NCBI GenBank assembly: GCA_905221605.1
Contig: CAJNDS010002335.1
Location: 284,887-348,886, forward strand
Reading direction: 5' to 3'
Source: Symbiodinium natans
Lineage: Eukaryota; Sar; Dinophyceae; Suessiales; Symbiodiniaceae
Length of the DNA: 64,000 nt
Both the position numbers and the translations under genes were made by a program. Below the pieces are notes generated by a model. That model had not been told where the DNA came from. It ran no database searches and saw nothing but the letters and a program-made list of their open reading frames with translations. Below are positions 22,768 to 49,631 of this stretch, in pieces; position 1 is the first letter of the stretch, and every line of letters begins with the position of its first letter.

Positions 22768-25663
22768 GAGATCTTGAAGTACCCACACCCGGCTCTTCGG
22801 CGGCCAAACGCCGAAGTGCAGCGCAGATTGCAAGCAGACGTTTGCATCTTGCAGGGATGTGAGAGTGAAAGGCTTTACGGTTTACAGGGCTTTTAGTTTA
22901 TTGTCGGGCTTAATGCTCAAACGATTGGGGCTTCTTGCCTTCTTGCCTCTGGCGCAATCAAAGGGCTGTGATTCGGCTGGATGTTCTGGGCCAGCCCTGT
23001 TGCCTTCGGGCCGGGCACAAGTCTTGCCCAGCCGTGTGAAGGGTCTGCTTGGCGGGTGACCAAGAAAGAGAGGGTCTTCGGTGTTTGAGCTTCACTTTCA
23101 CCCTTTTGGAGCAGCGCTGGATGGCAGACAATGTAGGATCTTCGTGTGCATTTCGCTCAGAGGACGGAGTTCGGGCCGAAGCTTCGCCAACTGCAGCTTG
23201 GCTCAGATCTTGTTTCCGGCAACTTGCGGGCCTCCGTTTGGGGGTTTAATGAGGCTTCAGGTTTTTGAAAAGACTCTGCGGCGTCTTCACTTCGCAAGGT
23301 GAGAGCCCGTGAAGTGAAAATTCAGCGAACAAAAAAGGATATCATAAAGACCAGTGCCGATCGAGCCCGATCCTTGCATCACGACTCGGGCTTTGGAGAC
23401 CCAGGTCCGAGAACCTTTTTCGGACGATGTACGCGAAGGACAATGGCTGCGGTCTGGCTGCGCCACAATGTGGTGTCAATCTCCGAGTGGGGATGCCCGG
23501 AGCAATCGTGCTGAGACCTCCGTATTGTATCGTCCAGACCTGATATGCCGTGCGTTGTGTGCGCCATGCCTCCGTTGCGCGCATCGTTTTTGTGCTTCTC
23601 TGCAAGCCAAGCCAAGCGAGCCCTAGTACTGCAAGCCCTTCGCGCCATTGGCCGGGGTAGAGCCTGGCTGCCTAAGTCCGGATGCTGCGGGAACATATTC
23701 CACCTGAGCGGCTGTTCTGACGCAGGAAATGTTTAGGGAGCCAGGTGGCCAATTGGTGATCTCCCAAAGCCCAGCGATGAGTTTCTGTGCCTCGAGCCCA
23801 AAACGTAACCTCAGTAACCTCAAGCCTGGATCACGTTCTGCATCCTAACCCTTGAAACTCAAGAGGAAAGACGTGCAGCGCTTATGAAACCTTCAAGATC
23901 CCTAAATCACGGGCCCTGTAAAGACGCCAAGCAAGGCCAGGAACGCTTAACTTCCGCGATTAAAACGGCGCAAAAGGCGCCTGTGCAGGTGATGGTCTAC
24001 AACTACCAACGCATCGAGGGCGAAGGTAGGAATCCAGAAGGCCGGCGCTGGAGAGCGACTGTGATAGGGCTTTTGGATTTCTAGGTGTAAGAGCAAGTGC
24101 AGGCTGTTGTCGGGTTTCTGGGCTCAATGTCTACAAACCTTATCTAGGGCTATTGTTCCGGTCTACCACAGGCTGGAGGCGGGACTTAGGCTGCCCTCCC
24201 CTCGAAATTAAGGCACCAGTCCTTAGCAGGGAGAAGATTCTCTTTGCTCTTTGGTGTTTGGGGGACTCTGCGACCCAATGCCCAAAGGTCAGCAGTCCCC
24301 TTTGGATCCAGGGCACCTTAGAGGAGTAAGAGGGCTGAGGAAAGCCTCGAACACGAAATGCCCAAACCAAAATCCAATCCTGCAGTCTTGAAACTCAAAC
24401 CCTGCCAAGGCTCTCCGGAAGGCAACTAAGATTCAGGATGTGACAACATGAACTAAATATGCGCTCAGGTAAACTTGAATGCTGTGAAAGCTGCGTTTCT
24501 TCGAATAAAAACCCATCTATCAAGCAAGTCTCAAATTCTCTTTCTCTAAATTTACCCAATGCTCACTTAAAAACCTTGGGGCTTAGGCTAAAATACAGGT
24601 GGGGTGCGGCAAGCTGGGACTGTCTCAACCCCAAATCCTACCTTTGCCTACATGCCCCTAAACCCCAAACCGTAATCCTTAAACTCTAAACCCTAATCCC
24701 TAAACCAGGTGAAAAAAACCTAAGCCTTAAACCCTAACTTGGAAACCCAGGGGTCGACATTAAGGTGAGGTGGTCTTCGTGAACCCCCGGATCACAGCGT
24801 GCTCAGACACGAAATGCGAGGCTGGGTTCTTCAAGGCTTCCTTTATTAGGTAGGGTTTGGGGGTTTAGGGCCAAAAGAGGCTTCAAGAAGAGTTGAGGGT
24901 TGAGGGTTGAGGGTTAGGCCAGCTGAGTGTTCGGGGTTTGTGAAATTCTGGCTCGACCCTAAACCCCCAAACTGGTCCTTGAAGACTCAGGACTGGAGTT
25001 TCGGGCCAAACTCTCCACTGCTATGGTGTCCAAAGCCTTACGTAGCCCTTGTAGCCCAATCAAGCCCAACAGTTTCTTAGGCCCACGAAGACGCGAAAGG
25101 CAAAAGCCACCAGTCGCGGTATCGCACTAAATCAATGCTGGGAGGCTAAGCTCAGAAGTCCTACTTCACGTACCCTTATATTGCAAAGGTCAAGTAAATA
25201 CTTGACCCTGAGTGGGCAAAGGCGGTTGTGCTAGGTGTGCCCAGCCTGGCCCAGATAGAGTTATGCCCTCAACCCCTAAATGTATCGAAGCCGTAAGCCC
25301 GAAGAACCCTACAAGCTCTAAACCCTCAACCCTATGCATCCAGCCTGTCCCAGATGGTGGAGGGCTGCCTTTCTTTTCCGAACTTCGGAGCTCCCGTGGT
25401 GCGGCCCGAGTGGGTGGAGGCGTGCGGCAAGTGTAGACAAGAGCAATTACAGCAAAAACACGTAGAGGTATGGGCTCAGAGTAACAACAGCACCGCAATT
25501 GTCAGGACATGTGGTAGCCAACGTAGCCAAGATTTCCCCGGCATGGCAACTTACTTTAAGTGAAGTACTCTTAGTGGCAACCCAGAGAAAGTGCTCGGGC
25601 TGTTGCAGGTCCAGTCAAGTTCAAGGTGAGGGGTTTCGGCAACTGGGGTTTAGGGTTTAGGGT

Positions 25664-25695
<32 letters not shown>

Positions 25696-26919
25696 GCCTT
25701 GGGGCGGTCTCCCTTCGGGGGGATCATATTATGCGCTCAAGCAAGGTTTCGATTTTTGTTTGCTTAGGTTGTTGAGCCTCCCTCAGTGTTAGGTGCTGGC
25801 TTGTGTTCACACGGTTCAGGTTTGGGGGGGGGGGGGTTGAGGCCGGTTGATTGTAGGGTTCAAGCCATGTTCGGCCTGTGGCGTCCGTGTGCCGATCCCT
25901 TTGCATCCCGGACGGTTTTGCCCCCGGGCTTCAGGGGTCTTCTCGGGTAGCATGGCCATGTTGACCCAAGGCGTGTGTGTGTGTGTGCGCGCGTGTAAAC
26001 TCCCCTGGTTGGAGAAAGGACTCCCTATGCATGAACCCTAGTTTACTAGTTTTTACGCGAGGTGGAGGCGGTGGACTTGGATGGCAAGCCGCAACTTGGA
26101 TCGCGTTTTGCAGCGGCCATCTTGGGAAGAGGTAGCGTCAAAAGAGAGAGAGGTCCCTCCTAAGCCCTATTCAAGTATTCAAGGTCCTGAGGAGAAGCTT
26201 AGAGAGCGCCAACTGTTCATGCCTCTACGTCTCATGGGCAGCTTTCGATGGGCTTGACTACCAACAGACCCGTGCAGGTACACCAAGCGATTAGAAGGCC
26301 TGGCCCGCTGAACTGTGCGGATGTCTGCCTGGGAGCCTGAGAGCTGGACGTGGTGTACACGCTTAGAAGGTCTTCCGTCGTTCCTAGGGGCTTTCAGGCA
26401 CGCCTCGTGCCCCTCCCTGGGATTTCTTGAAAGCAGGTGACGAGGCGCGTGTCTTCCAGCACGAGTACGACCATCTGGATGCGGGAAGCTCAGGGTTAGA
26501 AAGGGAGGTTCTCAAGATATTTCTGCACTGAGCCTGATGGCAGGGCATCGTTTACATCGATCATGTGACGGACGACGACAAGAAGGAGATCGCCACCAAC
26601 CTCAAGACGCCTTCAAGCAAGACGAAATGGGCCTCGGGGGGTGCGCAGAGTCACGTTGAGGGTGCATGAAGGTGTTGCCTGGGGCCCTGGGGTGTTTCAG
26701 GAATCAGGAACCTTGAGCCTGGAATGAGACAGAGGCAAACAAGGCTACCGCCCTAAATTTCAAACAACGCTCACCCAAGCGATGAGTGTACCAGAAGAAA
26801 CTCACACTGAAAAAGGAGCACCTGCACCTCGAAAAGCCTTGAAAGCCCCCCCTTGAAAGCCTTTGAGGAAGCTCGTCAACGAGTACACGGCCGGGGGCGG
26901 GAAGGACCCAAAGCCATAA
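22768..26919 (+). CDS. Peptide deformylase (nine exons, 5' end not found)
   Basis: Removes the N-formyl group from proteins made in plastids or mitochondria; a metal enzyme of the PDF family. Exons read by frame continuity: 22768-22820 (EILKYPHPALRRPN), 23405-23486 (motif 1, GCGLAAPQCG), 23989-24025 (VMVYN), 24765-24820 (VVFVNPRI), 25354-25413 (motif 2, EGCLSFPNFGAPVVRPEW), 26062-26131 (VEAVDLDGKPQ), 26437-26480 (motif 3, QHEYDHLD), 26544 to about 26605 (GIVYIDH) and 26868-26919 (LVNEYTAGGGKDPKP, stop). The Cys of motif 2 and both His of motif 3, the metal ligands, and the catalytic Glu are present. Joins work with GT, GC (after 22820, 24820 and 26480) and probably GA donors. The intron 25414-26061 has the same 10 bases, GGTGGAGGCG, at both ends. 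The organelle-targeting leader and initiation codon are upstream and were not found. The region between exons one and two may lack a few residues. Family call is secure; exact joins need cDNA. Confidence 0.88.
25667..25695. repeat. (GA)n dinucleotide repeat in a deformylase intron
   Basis: A GAGA run directly follows a TTTAGGG-type stretch at 25648-25666, inside the intron between the EGCLS exon and the DLDGK exon. Confidence 0.9.
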
Positions 26920-27842
26920 ACGCTGAGAGCCTGATCTTTTTTCCGACCATAGGGTGGTAGAACTGTAGGGTTGGTAGCGAGTAAGAGTTCAGGGTCAGTG
27001 GCAACAAGGCCCTTTGAGGTTCACAGCCTCCCCAGCTGCGGAAGGGCAACTTGGAGGTGCAACGTCTCACTCACCCAGTCTGGGTGTCGTCGAAGGAGCG
27101 TCGGGGGAGTCGCTGGCTGGGAAACCTACTGTTTTGATCGGTTTGGCCTCTCTGGCTTCGTGAATGTTGCGTTCTATTGCGGTCTGTTTCTTTACTCGGC
27201 TGAAGGGTTTCCCAGCGATGTTCCAAAGCCCAACCCCCGGGAGGAGGCAAGCGCCTTGTCTCCATGCATCCCACACCGCAGCCCGCGCCGCTGAGAAAGG
27301 GAGCTGCAATGTGAAGCTCGGAATTTCTTTTGCCCATCAAGCAGTGAAGCTATGCCAATGCCAAGAAGGCGACACATACGAGTGGTCGCTCACAACGCGT
27401 GAGATCCCTGCTCGCGAGCTTTGCCTGCCAGCAGCTTTTCAATCCTCGAAACTGTGCTTTAGACAGCACTCAGCTGAGCGATGAGAAAACCCCCATGGTC
27501 CCTCCTCAGCTCCAAGCTCAGATCCTCATAGAAAAACACCCCGAGGCCAGCTTTCAGGGCATCTCAAAGCCGCTGTATTCTAGGCTGCTAAACCATTCAC
27601 GATGCCCGCCATGTCCAGCTCACACCGAATGTCCGACGACAAAGGCAGGGCGGGGGCCGTGATCTTCATGGCAAGGCTGCAGGTAGCTTCGCCCCCCTTC
27701 TCCCAGCTCATTGTGTCTCGCGAGATCGTGTGCTGGGCCTCACCGATCGCATCGCCAGCTGCGGCCAGGCCTTCGCCGGTTTGAGGGCTGAGGGTCCCGG
27801 GGCTTGTTTCAGATTCAGTAGTGTTGCATTGTCTTTACTATG

Positions 27843-27881
27843 CCCCCCCCCCCCCCCAAACAAAATGGGGGGGGGGGGGGG
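27843..27881. repeat. C15-loop-G15 perfect hairpin
   Basis: Fifteen C (27843-27857), a 9-base AAACAAAAT spacer, then fifteen G (27867-27881). The arms are exactly complementary, so either strand can form a very stable hairpin, and each arm alone can form a G-quadruplex or i-motif. Confidence 0.95.
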
Positions 27882-30800
27882 TGCAACCTTCCAGCCTTTA
27901 AGATTGGCCCTCAGGACCTCAAGCCTTACTGCGTAATCCCTGAACCCAAAACACAAACCCTCAAAAAAAAGCCGTCCGGAAGAACCTTTGATAATAACGG
28001 GTACCTCCAACAAACTCGGTTCGCAGAATACATTTTGGAAACTTGTGATTATAGACCCTCCTCACACTAAAGTCAGTCCAACATTACCTATCAAAGCGGG
28101 TGGCAGCGAGGGCTGGTTTGTACCAGCAGGCTCGGATGGATTGTCGGGGCCAGACCACTGGACTTAGGCTTTCAGGTTATCGGCCTCATGCCTGTGAAAG
28201 GGGTCCTATGGGCACCTTGCTACAAGGTTGGTCCACCGAGGCTGTTCTGTGAGATGTGTTGAGAAGCGCTTGAGGGTTCCGGCTTGTCGCACCAGTCCTA
28301 GTCCAAAAACTTAGAGAATCATCTCAACCCCTACACGCGCGCACATGCCAACATGGTTGTGCAAGGGCTGCCAGCTTTGGGCTCAGAAACCCAAAGCTTG
28401 CAAAACCCAACGCATCAGCTCCGATGCCTGCCCCCACCGCCCCCCCACCCCTAAACTCGAAACCCTAAACCACCAAACCCTAATCCCCAGCCCTAAGCCC
28501 GAAACCCTAAACCACCCTAAACCCTGATCCCCCAGGCATTGCAGGAGATACTCGCGACGGCAGGGTGCTCGGACCGAGCCATAGGGCGAGGGGGTGTCCC
28601 AGGGCGTTTGGTCGCGTGCTGTCGTCTAACAGGCTGCTGCGGTGTCTGTCTGTTTGTGTGTTTGTGTGTGTGTGTAGCAATTGCCACCCACAGCCCTCCC
28701 AACAGAGGTAGGCCGTAGGCCGCAGGCGAAGCAGGCGAAGCACCAGCTGTTGAACTTCGACTGGAAATATCTCCAGTTAGATGCAGGCTTTGCAGTACAT
28801 CCTCCTGTCCACGCTAACTTTTCTTCGCCGACATGACATGCACGACATTCCGAGGCTTCGCTGTCCCGAGAGGCTGTTCAGCACAAGTTGCCCCTCTCTA
28901 TAGACAAAAACAGTACGTACCTAGATATATATTATCTATATCTATATATCTATATATATATATATGTGTGTGCGTAGGTGCATAAGCGGAGGCTCATTCA
29001 AACTTTAGTCTTCATAATGAGAGCCAGCCGAGATTCCACCGACGCCCTCAATGCCCGGAGGGCAGGCTGGGAGACCCAACCGGGTAAACCAGTAGTCAAA
29101 TGAGCTCATAACCACGAGGTATGGTTTAGCATTTAGGGTTGTTCCCTCCCTGGGTTCAGCATCGTCGCTGTAGCAACGGTGCCGCTGGTTCCCGGAGCAT
29201 TGGACTTGTTGGGACTTCGGGGTTGAATGATGCTGTCTGGGCTACGGGCCTTTCGGCTTCGGATCGGCGCATCGGCTTGTCACAATGGCCTCAGCACAAC
29301 ATGTTGCGTGTTTTGGACATTCAGTTGGGGCTTTACTTAGATATGGTTTTCCCGGGTTTGGAGTTTGGGTTTCAACAAGGGTCTATATAGGGTTTAGGGT
29401 GGCCGGTAGCTCTGCCATCCTGAGGCCTGCGCAAAGAGACATCCCTGGGCCCAATTCGGAGGTGTACTAACCCTGAGCCCCAAAGACCGAAACTGCAATT
29501 GCCAAGAGGCCGAAGCCAGCATGCTCCGGCACCACTTGGGCGCTTGTGCCAAGTTGCGGGAAGCGCGCCAGATCTGCATGGACCTGAAGCCGGACCTTTG
29601 GGGGTTGGGTGGGGGGGGGGGGTGGGTGGGAGGTGGCTGCCACAACCAGAGAGCTTGTGATGTCACAATTGATGTTGCTTTGAGGGCAAGGCAGAAACCG
29701 AAACATCATAACTGCTTCGTATGTTGGTCATGATTGTTCGGAATGGGGTGTAAGGTTTCGAAACTTGCTGCCCTCGAAGCCGTCCACCCTAGAACCTAAA
29801 CTCAAAGTCCCCAAAACATTCCCACAGCTACCCCAAGTCTCCAAGCCCCCTGCACAATTCCAGTGGGCTGTTCTTTTATGTAAACCGCTGCACAGAACGC
29901 AGTTTTTGTTTTGAAGTTGTTGCGCATTCAGGGCGAAACCTGAAACCCCAGCAGAAGGCGAGCGAAATCACAGCTTGGGCGCCTTTCAACTTGCAAAAGT
30001 GTGTGGGTTCTTGTGCTGAACAGTTCAATTGTGAGATAGTTATGATGCTCTTCAGACTTCTAGACATACTAAAACACAGGTTGCTTTCCTTGATTCTCTC
30101 CATTTTTGGTCGCATAGCCAGCACCTGAAGCCGTTGTTTCGACAGGAGCACTTTGTGGCAGGGTGCCCTAGGAACCCCGAGTATAGTTTGGGGAATAACA
30201 AGGCCTTGTGAAGTTGAGTTGGGCTACTGCGTGCAAGTGCTTCCCTTGCCGAGCAGGGAAGCTGCACATGTTGTGGCTGGTCGCGCAATTAGGAGAACAA
30301 ATTCGAGTCAGTGGATGGGCTGCAGGTGGAGTGGACGGTCCCTAGGAGTTCCCGCTTTCTTTTGCATAGGTCACTAGGTTCCCTTGCACACTCCTCTTAA
30401 ACAAGCAGGCTCTCTCCAGAGCGTCTGATTTTGAAGCCCGTGCTTTTGAAAAGGGCGGAGGTGCTAGAGATCCAAAAGATTGTTGGTCCTTGTGAGCACC
30501 AATGTCAACCTCAAAGCCGATTCTAAACATGACCGGCGGAACAAGGACGCAGCGCGTACTCGTAGCTTATCTTATAGCTGCCCAAGGCCCCGACCCCAAG
30601 CAGACCAGATTCCGACGTGCCATCGAGGTTGTGCCTGGAGAGAAGATCTACATCAGTCCCAGCGTCGTCCCTGGCCCAGCAACCCTAACAGGCCATTCCT
30701 ACATCCGACCCTCTCAGCCTTCCAACGCCTCCAGACATCAAACATGATTGCCGTGCCTTACCTACGCCTGTTGGAGCTGCGAGGGATTCAACATGGTTGA

Positions 30801-32307
30801 CAGGCTGCTGGCCACAAAGCAACATATTCTGCCAAGTGAACCATGAATCATCACAGCTGGCCACTTCTTCGCTGCTGCATGGTTGAATGGTTTTAGTAGC
30901 TTCGCCTGTGATGCGAGAGAGAGTGAGAGTTAGTCGGAGCACTTCGCTTTAAGTTATCAGTGGATGCAACCAATTGCGCTGGATGAACTGCGCGACTGCG
31001 CGGACGCTGAAGGACTAAACATTGGAAGCCCGCCCGCTTGTGTTGAGAGAGCGCAGCTCCCCGAAAACTCTAACTCTAACCCCAAGCCCTAATAAAACGG
31101 TGGGCATAAAGCTTTCTCTCCGCGAGGCCAACACCTGGTGAGCCAACCCTGTGTCCGAAGCCCTTTCCTGAGGTGCCCCTTCTCCTCTCGACGCGGCCAC
31201 AGCAGCTGTCGTCGGAGGCCCTACAGCTGGCTGGCACAGGCTGCGGAGCGGGAAGGAGTGCTTTCCTAAACAGCATGTAAGACTTTGTCTGCTTTAACTC
31301 TTAGTTGTGGGATCAGAAAGGGTAGAATTCCTCAGAAGTTGAAAAGACGGGGGAGGGCGCACAGCGGAGGTGTCACATCAACCATCCCGATTGTGTGCCG
31401 AGTTGAAGTAGCAGAGGACAGCCGAAGCAGAGATAGCACCATTTGCGAACCCAAGCCCTGTATTCATGCAAAGATCTCTTGCGGCCTTCCCAACAAGATT
31501 CTTCGAGAGAGAATATCTTAGAGGCACCCAAGACACACCTTCGCCTCTTTGCCCGAAACACGGAAGTTGACTTGTTGTCTAGGCGGGCTCGGGAGGGCTG
31601 AGGAGGGCTTCGAGGCGCTTGCTTCTTCGAGCTCTTGCAGACAGGGCTCAAGCCGAAGGCAAAAGTTTCGCACTATCCGCCGCCTTCTCCCTTTGTCTGG
31701 AGCTCAGCTCAGGCTACACTTTGAAGGTGTGCCCCAGCCTTGGGTAAAAGCCCTAAGCGGAATCCTCTGGTTCAAGCGAGCTTTGAGCGATCCCTCAAGC
31801 CAAGATAGGCAAACTCGACACCGTGTAAGCTAACCATCTGGGGTCGAGCCCAACAGTAACAGCACTACACCCGATGAATAAGCCTTATACCAGACCTAAT
31901 GCGTTCTCTCCTTCCCTCCCAACGATATAGCATACCGCCCCTGTCTAGGGTTCAGAAGGCGCTGAGTGCCTTTGGGTGTTTAGGATTTATAGGGTGGGGC
32001 TTTGGGATTACTGATCTCAAAGGAAAGCTCTCAACCACGCCGTCCCAACATGGGAGGGGGGGGGGGGGTTGGGGGATACTGTTGGGGGAGAGAATGCAGG
32101 ACGCCTTTTTTTAAAGCAGTCTTCTGAAAAAATATGGTCCCAATTTAGCAACGGGGTTAAGGCCTAGGAACTAGTGACCATAAATCAACCCTATGAATCA
32201 ACCCTTTATGTCCCCTCATAATAGGCCCAGAAGCCTGAAACCTTGCCTCAACGCACCCTGCCTGCTACAAGCCCGGGAGAGGACACAAGAAATCATGGCA
32301 ACTCGTA

Positions 32308-32394
32308 ACCCTAAACCCTAAACCCTAAACCCTAAACCCTAAACCCTAAACCCTAAACCCTAAACCCTAAACCCAAACCCCAAACCCCAAACCC
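32308..32394. repeat. Interstitial telomere array, CCCTAAA strand
   Basis: About 87 bases of CCCTAAA repeats, ending in CCCAAAC and CCCTAAG variants, immediately upstream of the proposed MCM7 start at 32438. No inverted repeat is evident at its ends. Confidence 0.95.
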
Positions 32395-32437
32395 TAAGAA
32401 TCCGGAGCTCCAACTCCCAGCGCCTCTCAGGCCCACC

Positions 32438-47045
<14,608 letters not shown>

Positions 47046-47242
47046 AAACCTGAGCCTATGCTGCTTCTTGCAGCTGGATGTACAAGAAAAAGGCGCCGAG
47101 TTCCGTTTCAAAAGGTGTTTGAGGTGAGCGATGACTCATCGTTTTGAGCCTCCTGGCAGCGCGCAGCGCCGGAACCAGGCAGGCTGAGCATCTTGCGGGG
47201 GTGCAGAGCAGGGAATCGCGGAAATAAGGAAGGGCATCGTGA

Positions 47243-47322
47243 ACCCTAAACCCTGAACCCTAAACCCTAAACCCTAAACCCTAAACCCTAAACCCTAAAC
47301 CCTAAACCCTAAACCTAAACCC
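47243..47322. repeat. Interstitial telomere array with flanking heptamer repeat
   Basis: About 80 bases of CCCTAAA repeats located 200 bases after the MCM7 stop codon. The heptamer AAGGGCA lies just outside on both sides (47230-47236 and 47326-47332), which may be a target duplication. Confidence 0.93.
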
Positions 47323-47332
47323 AGTAAGGGCA

Positions 47333-49581
47333 CCCTTGCAGGATGGGGAGGGTACTTGCAACATTCCGCAGCCGCCTCCGGCAGCTGGGGTCTTGCGGCC
47401 AGTGGGGGGAAACCACTGCTGCATGTCCCAGCTGCTTTTGACAAGCATTTAATCTAGGGGTCGGAATAATTACTAATTACCAATAGTATTCCCTTATGGT
47501 CCCTTTAAATTTATACTCCAGTAACCCCCAAAACCCTATTCTAACTTTTAAGGCCCGTTTAGTAGTCATTTAGGACTGTATCCCAGAGCGGTGTGCCTTG
47601 GGCTAGCATGGGGTTTCGTACCAGGAGGACAACATTACCTCGATTGTTTTTTGAAGGAGTTAAAACTGATTGTGGACGCGAGCGGCATGTGCAGGCTTAG
47701 ACGTGGTGGCAAGTGCGAGCACTTGCCACACTAGATGTCCGGCTGTTTTTTTCTTCGATGGCGAGGAGCAGGCAACAAAAAAAGGAGCGGAGCCTCTCAC
47801 ACTAATATCTGCACACCTAAACTACAGAATCACAAATTGCCCTCAACGTCCCCCAAACCCCAAATTTCCTAAACTCTAATATGAGCCCTAAACCTTGCAA
47901 AGGAGTGTGCACGCACGCCGCGCACGTCTGTAGCAGTTGTTTGCATGTACGTTGCGTGGCGGGCGCAGTGCTTTCATGGTTTCGGGACCTGTTATGTGCT
48001 GTGGTTTGGAACCGAACTCTCTTGACGATTGACCGAATCTGCGCTGCGGCCTTGGTTTGGCGCTCCGCCCTTCGACAGGTGTAGGGTACACTGTCTAGGG
48101 TTAAAAGGTTGTTCAATCCACCGACTGGGACTAAAGACCGGAAGCTTGCTTCCAGACAGACGAAGCCAGGCCCCATGCCTCCAGCGGAGCAGGCTTTGCG
48201 AATGTCGCGGCTGAAGCGGCGGAAGGAGGGTTGATGGTGCTTGCGACTCCCTGGTCTTCCCAAAACGCGAAGTTGCTTAGATGTTCCTGCAGGGGGTTTG
48301 ATCTATGTGTACGGGATGCGAGGTCATGATGTAATTTTGAGTAGTTCGACTCCTCATCAGCACACTCCTCGGTTTCGATCGGCAGCACAATCGTTGCAAC
48401 CTCTGAGCTGTAGAGTTATGCTTTCGTTTTGGGCGATGGCCTCGGCTTTTGGGCTCGCTGGTGACATCGGGAACTCTTTGGGCGCAGGGTTCTGGCTTGT
48501 TTCGGTTGGTTGGTTTTTGTTTTGCTTCGGGAGTTGTCTGTTGGGCTCAGCTTTGGACGGTCAATCACATGAGCTGCAATCGAAGCAGTTTCTCGTTCTG
48601 CTGAGAAGGAGCTGTGCGACAATCTCGCAGCCGACATCAGTCGAGACTTGACAGTCATACTGCAAGACAAGTGGGCACCCCAGTGTGTTCTGGTGCAGTT
48701 GGCCAAGCGCTGCCCTGTGTCATGAAGGTGGCTGTGGTCAGCAAAGGGCAAGAGTTCACCCGTTTTCGTTCATGCGCCGCGAAGGTGCATGAGAGCATGA
48801 AGGCCTCTTATAGGCAATTTCTTTCAAGAGTTCTACTTGTGAGTGTTCGCAGCACAGAGAATGGTGACGGCATGACCTGCACACAGCACATACTGTAGGC
48901 TCCTGCTCTTTGTTTCTATGGTGGCCAATCATGCAGATGCCAGTCCCCGTGTATGTACCCTGTATGTACCTGTCTCTATTCATATTAGTGAGAAATGCAG
49001 GTAGGCATTCATGCATGTATGCTGGTGGAGAGACATGCAACAGATGCCTTACCTTGCGCATAGAAAGCCGCAGCTGTCGATTGCAAGGTGGCATGACGAG
49101 CAAGCGAAACGGCCGCGAACATGAAGGGGCCGCAAAGCAAAAAAGGCAGTGCGCCATCGCCAGGAATTGCGGGTAGATAGAAGGAGCCATACATCCTTCG
49201 CCAGTAAACATGACAAACAACTACTAGCCCGACGACCATGGCATTTCTCACTACTTTTGGTTCCTTTGCAGAACAAGCCCTCAGGTCAAGGTTGTGGCCA
49301 TTGCAAAGCCATGGCAGGCATGGAAACCAAAAAAAGCCGTGTCACGGAGGCAAGATTCATTTCATCAGTTCTTCTTCCTTGGACGATGCAAGGTGTAAGA
49401 TCTGGCCAGCGGTGTGTTTGTTGGCCTGTTTGTCTGTTTGTTTCTTTCTTTGTTTCTTTGTTTATCATACTCGCAGAGAGCACCATCCATGCCCGCCTCA
49501 AGCCCCTCACAACCCTGCAACATTCTCCCAGCCCCAAACCGGAAGTTTCTGAGCCTGGGAACCCTAAAGTGGCCCTAAACC
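47333..49581. other. Gene-poor spacer
   Basis: No gene recognised. An AT-rich patch (47460-47560) with CCCTTT and AGGG motifs may be another worn short repeat. Frames at 48241-48651 and 48416-48751 overlap on opposite strands without motifs. A start-like frame at 48722 (MKVAVVSKGQEFTRF) has no partner exon. Confidence 0.45.
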
Positions 49582-49631
49582 TTGGGATGTTCCCCCTTAT
49601 ACAACTCTTAGTACAAGGGGGAACATCCCAA
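49582..49631. repeat. 50-bp hairpin related to the 34860 MITE
   Basis: TTGGGATGTTCCCCCTTATA, a short loop, then GTACAAGGGGGAACATCCCAA. The arms pair almost perfectly. The ends match the terminal inverted repeats of the element at 34860-34961, so this is probably an internally deleted copy. No clear target duplication remains. Confidence 0.8.

Larger units (their letters stand above)
26920..32437. other. Intergenic between deformylase and MCM7
   Basis: No recognised gene. Weak coding-like stretches exist, such as ACAKLREARQICMDLKPDL near 29545-29600, a frame through RFRRAIEVVPGEKIYISPS near 30610-30665 and MSDDKGRAGAVIFMARLQ near 27630-27685, but none chains to others. Telomere-like heptamers are at 28450-28525, and a TA/TG microsatellite is at 28922-28975. 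G or C homopolymers occur at 27843-27881, 29605-29625 and 32052-32070. Confidence 0.5.
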
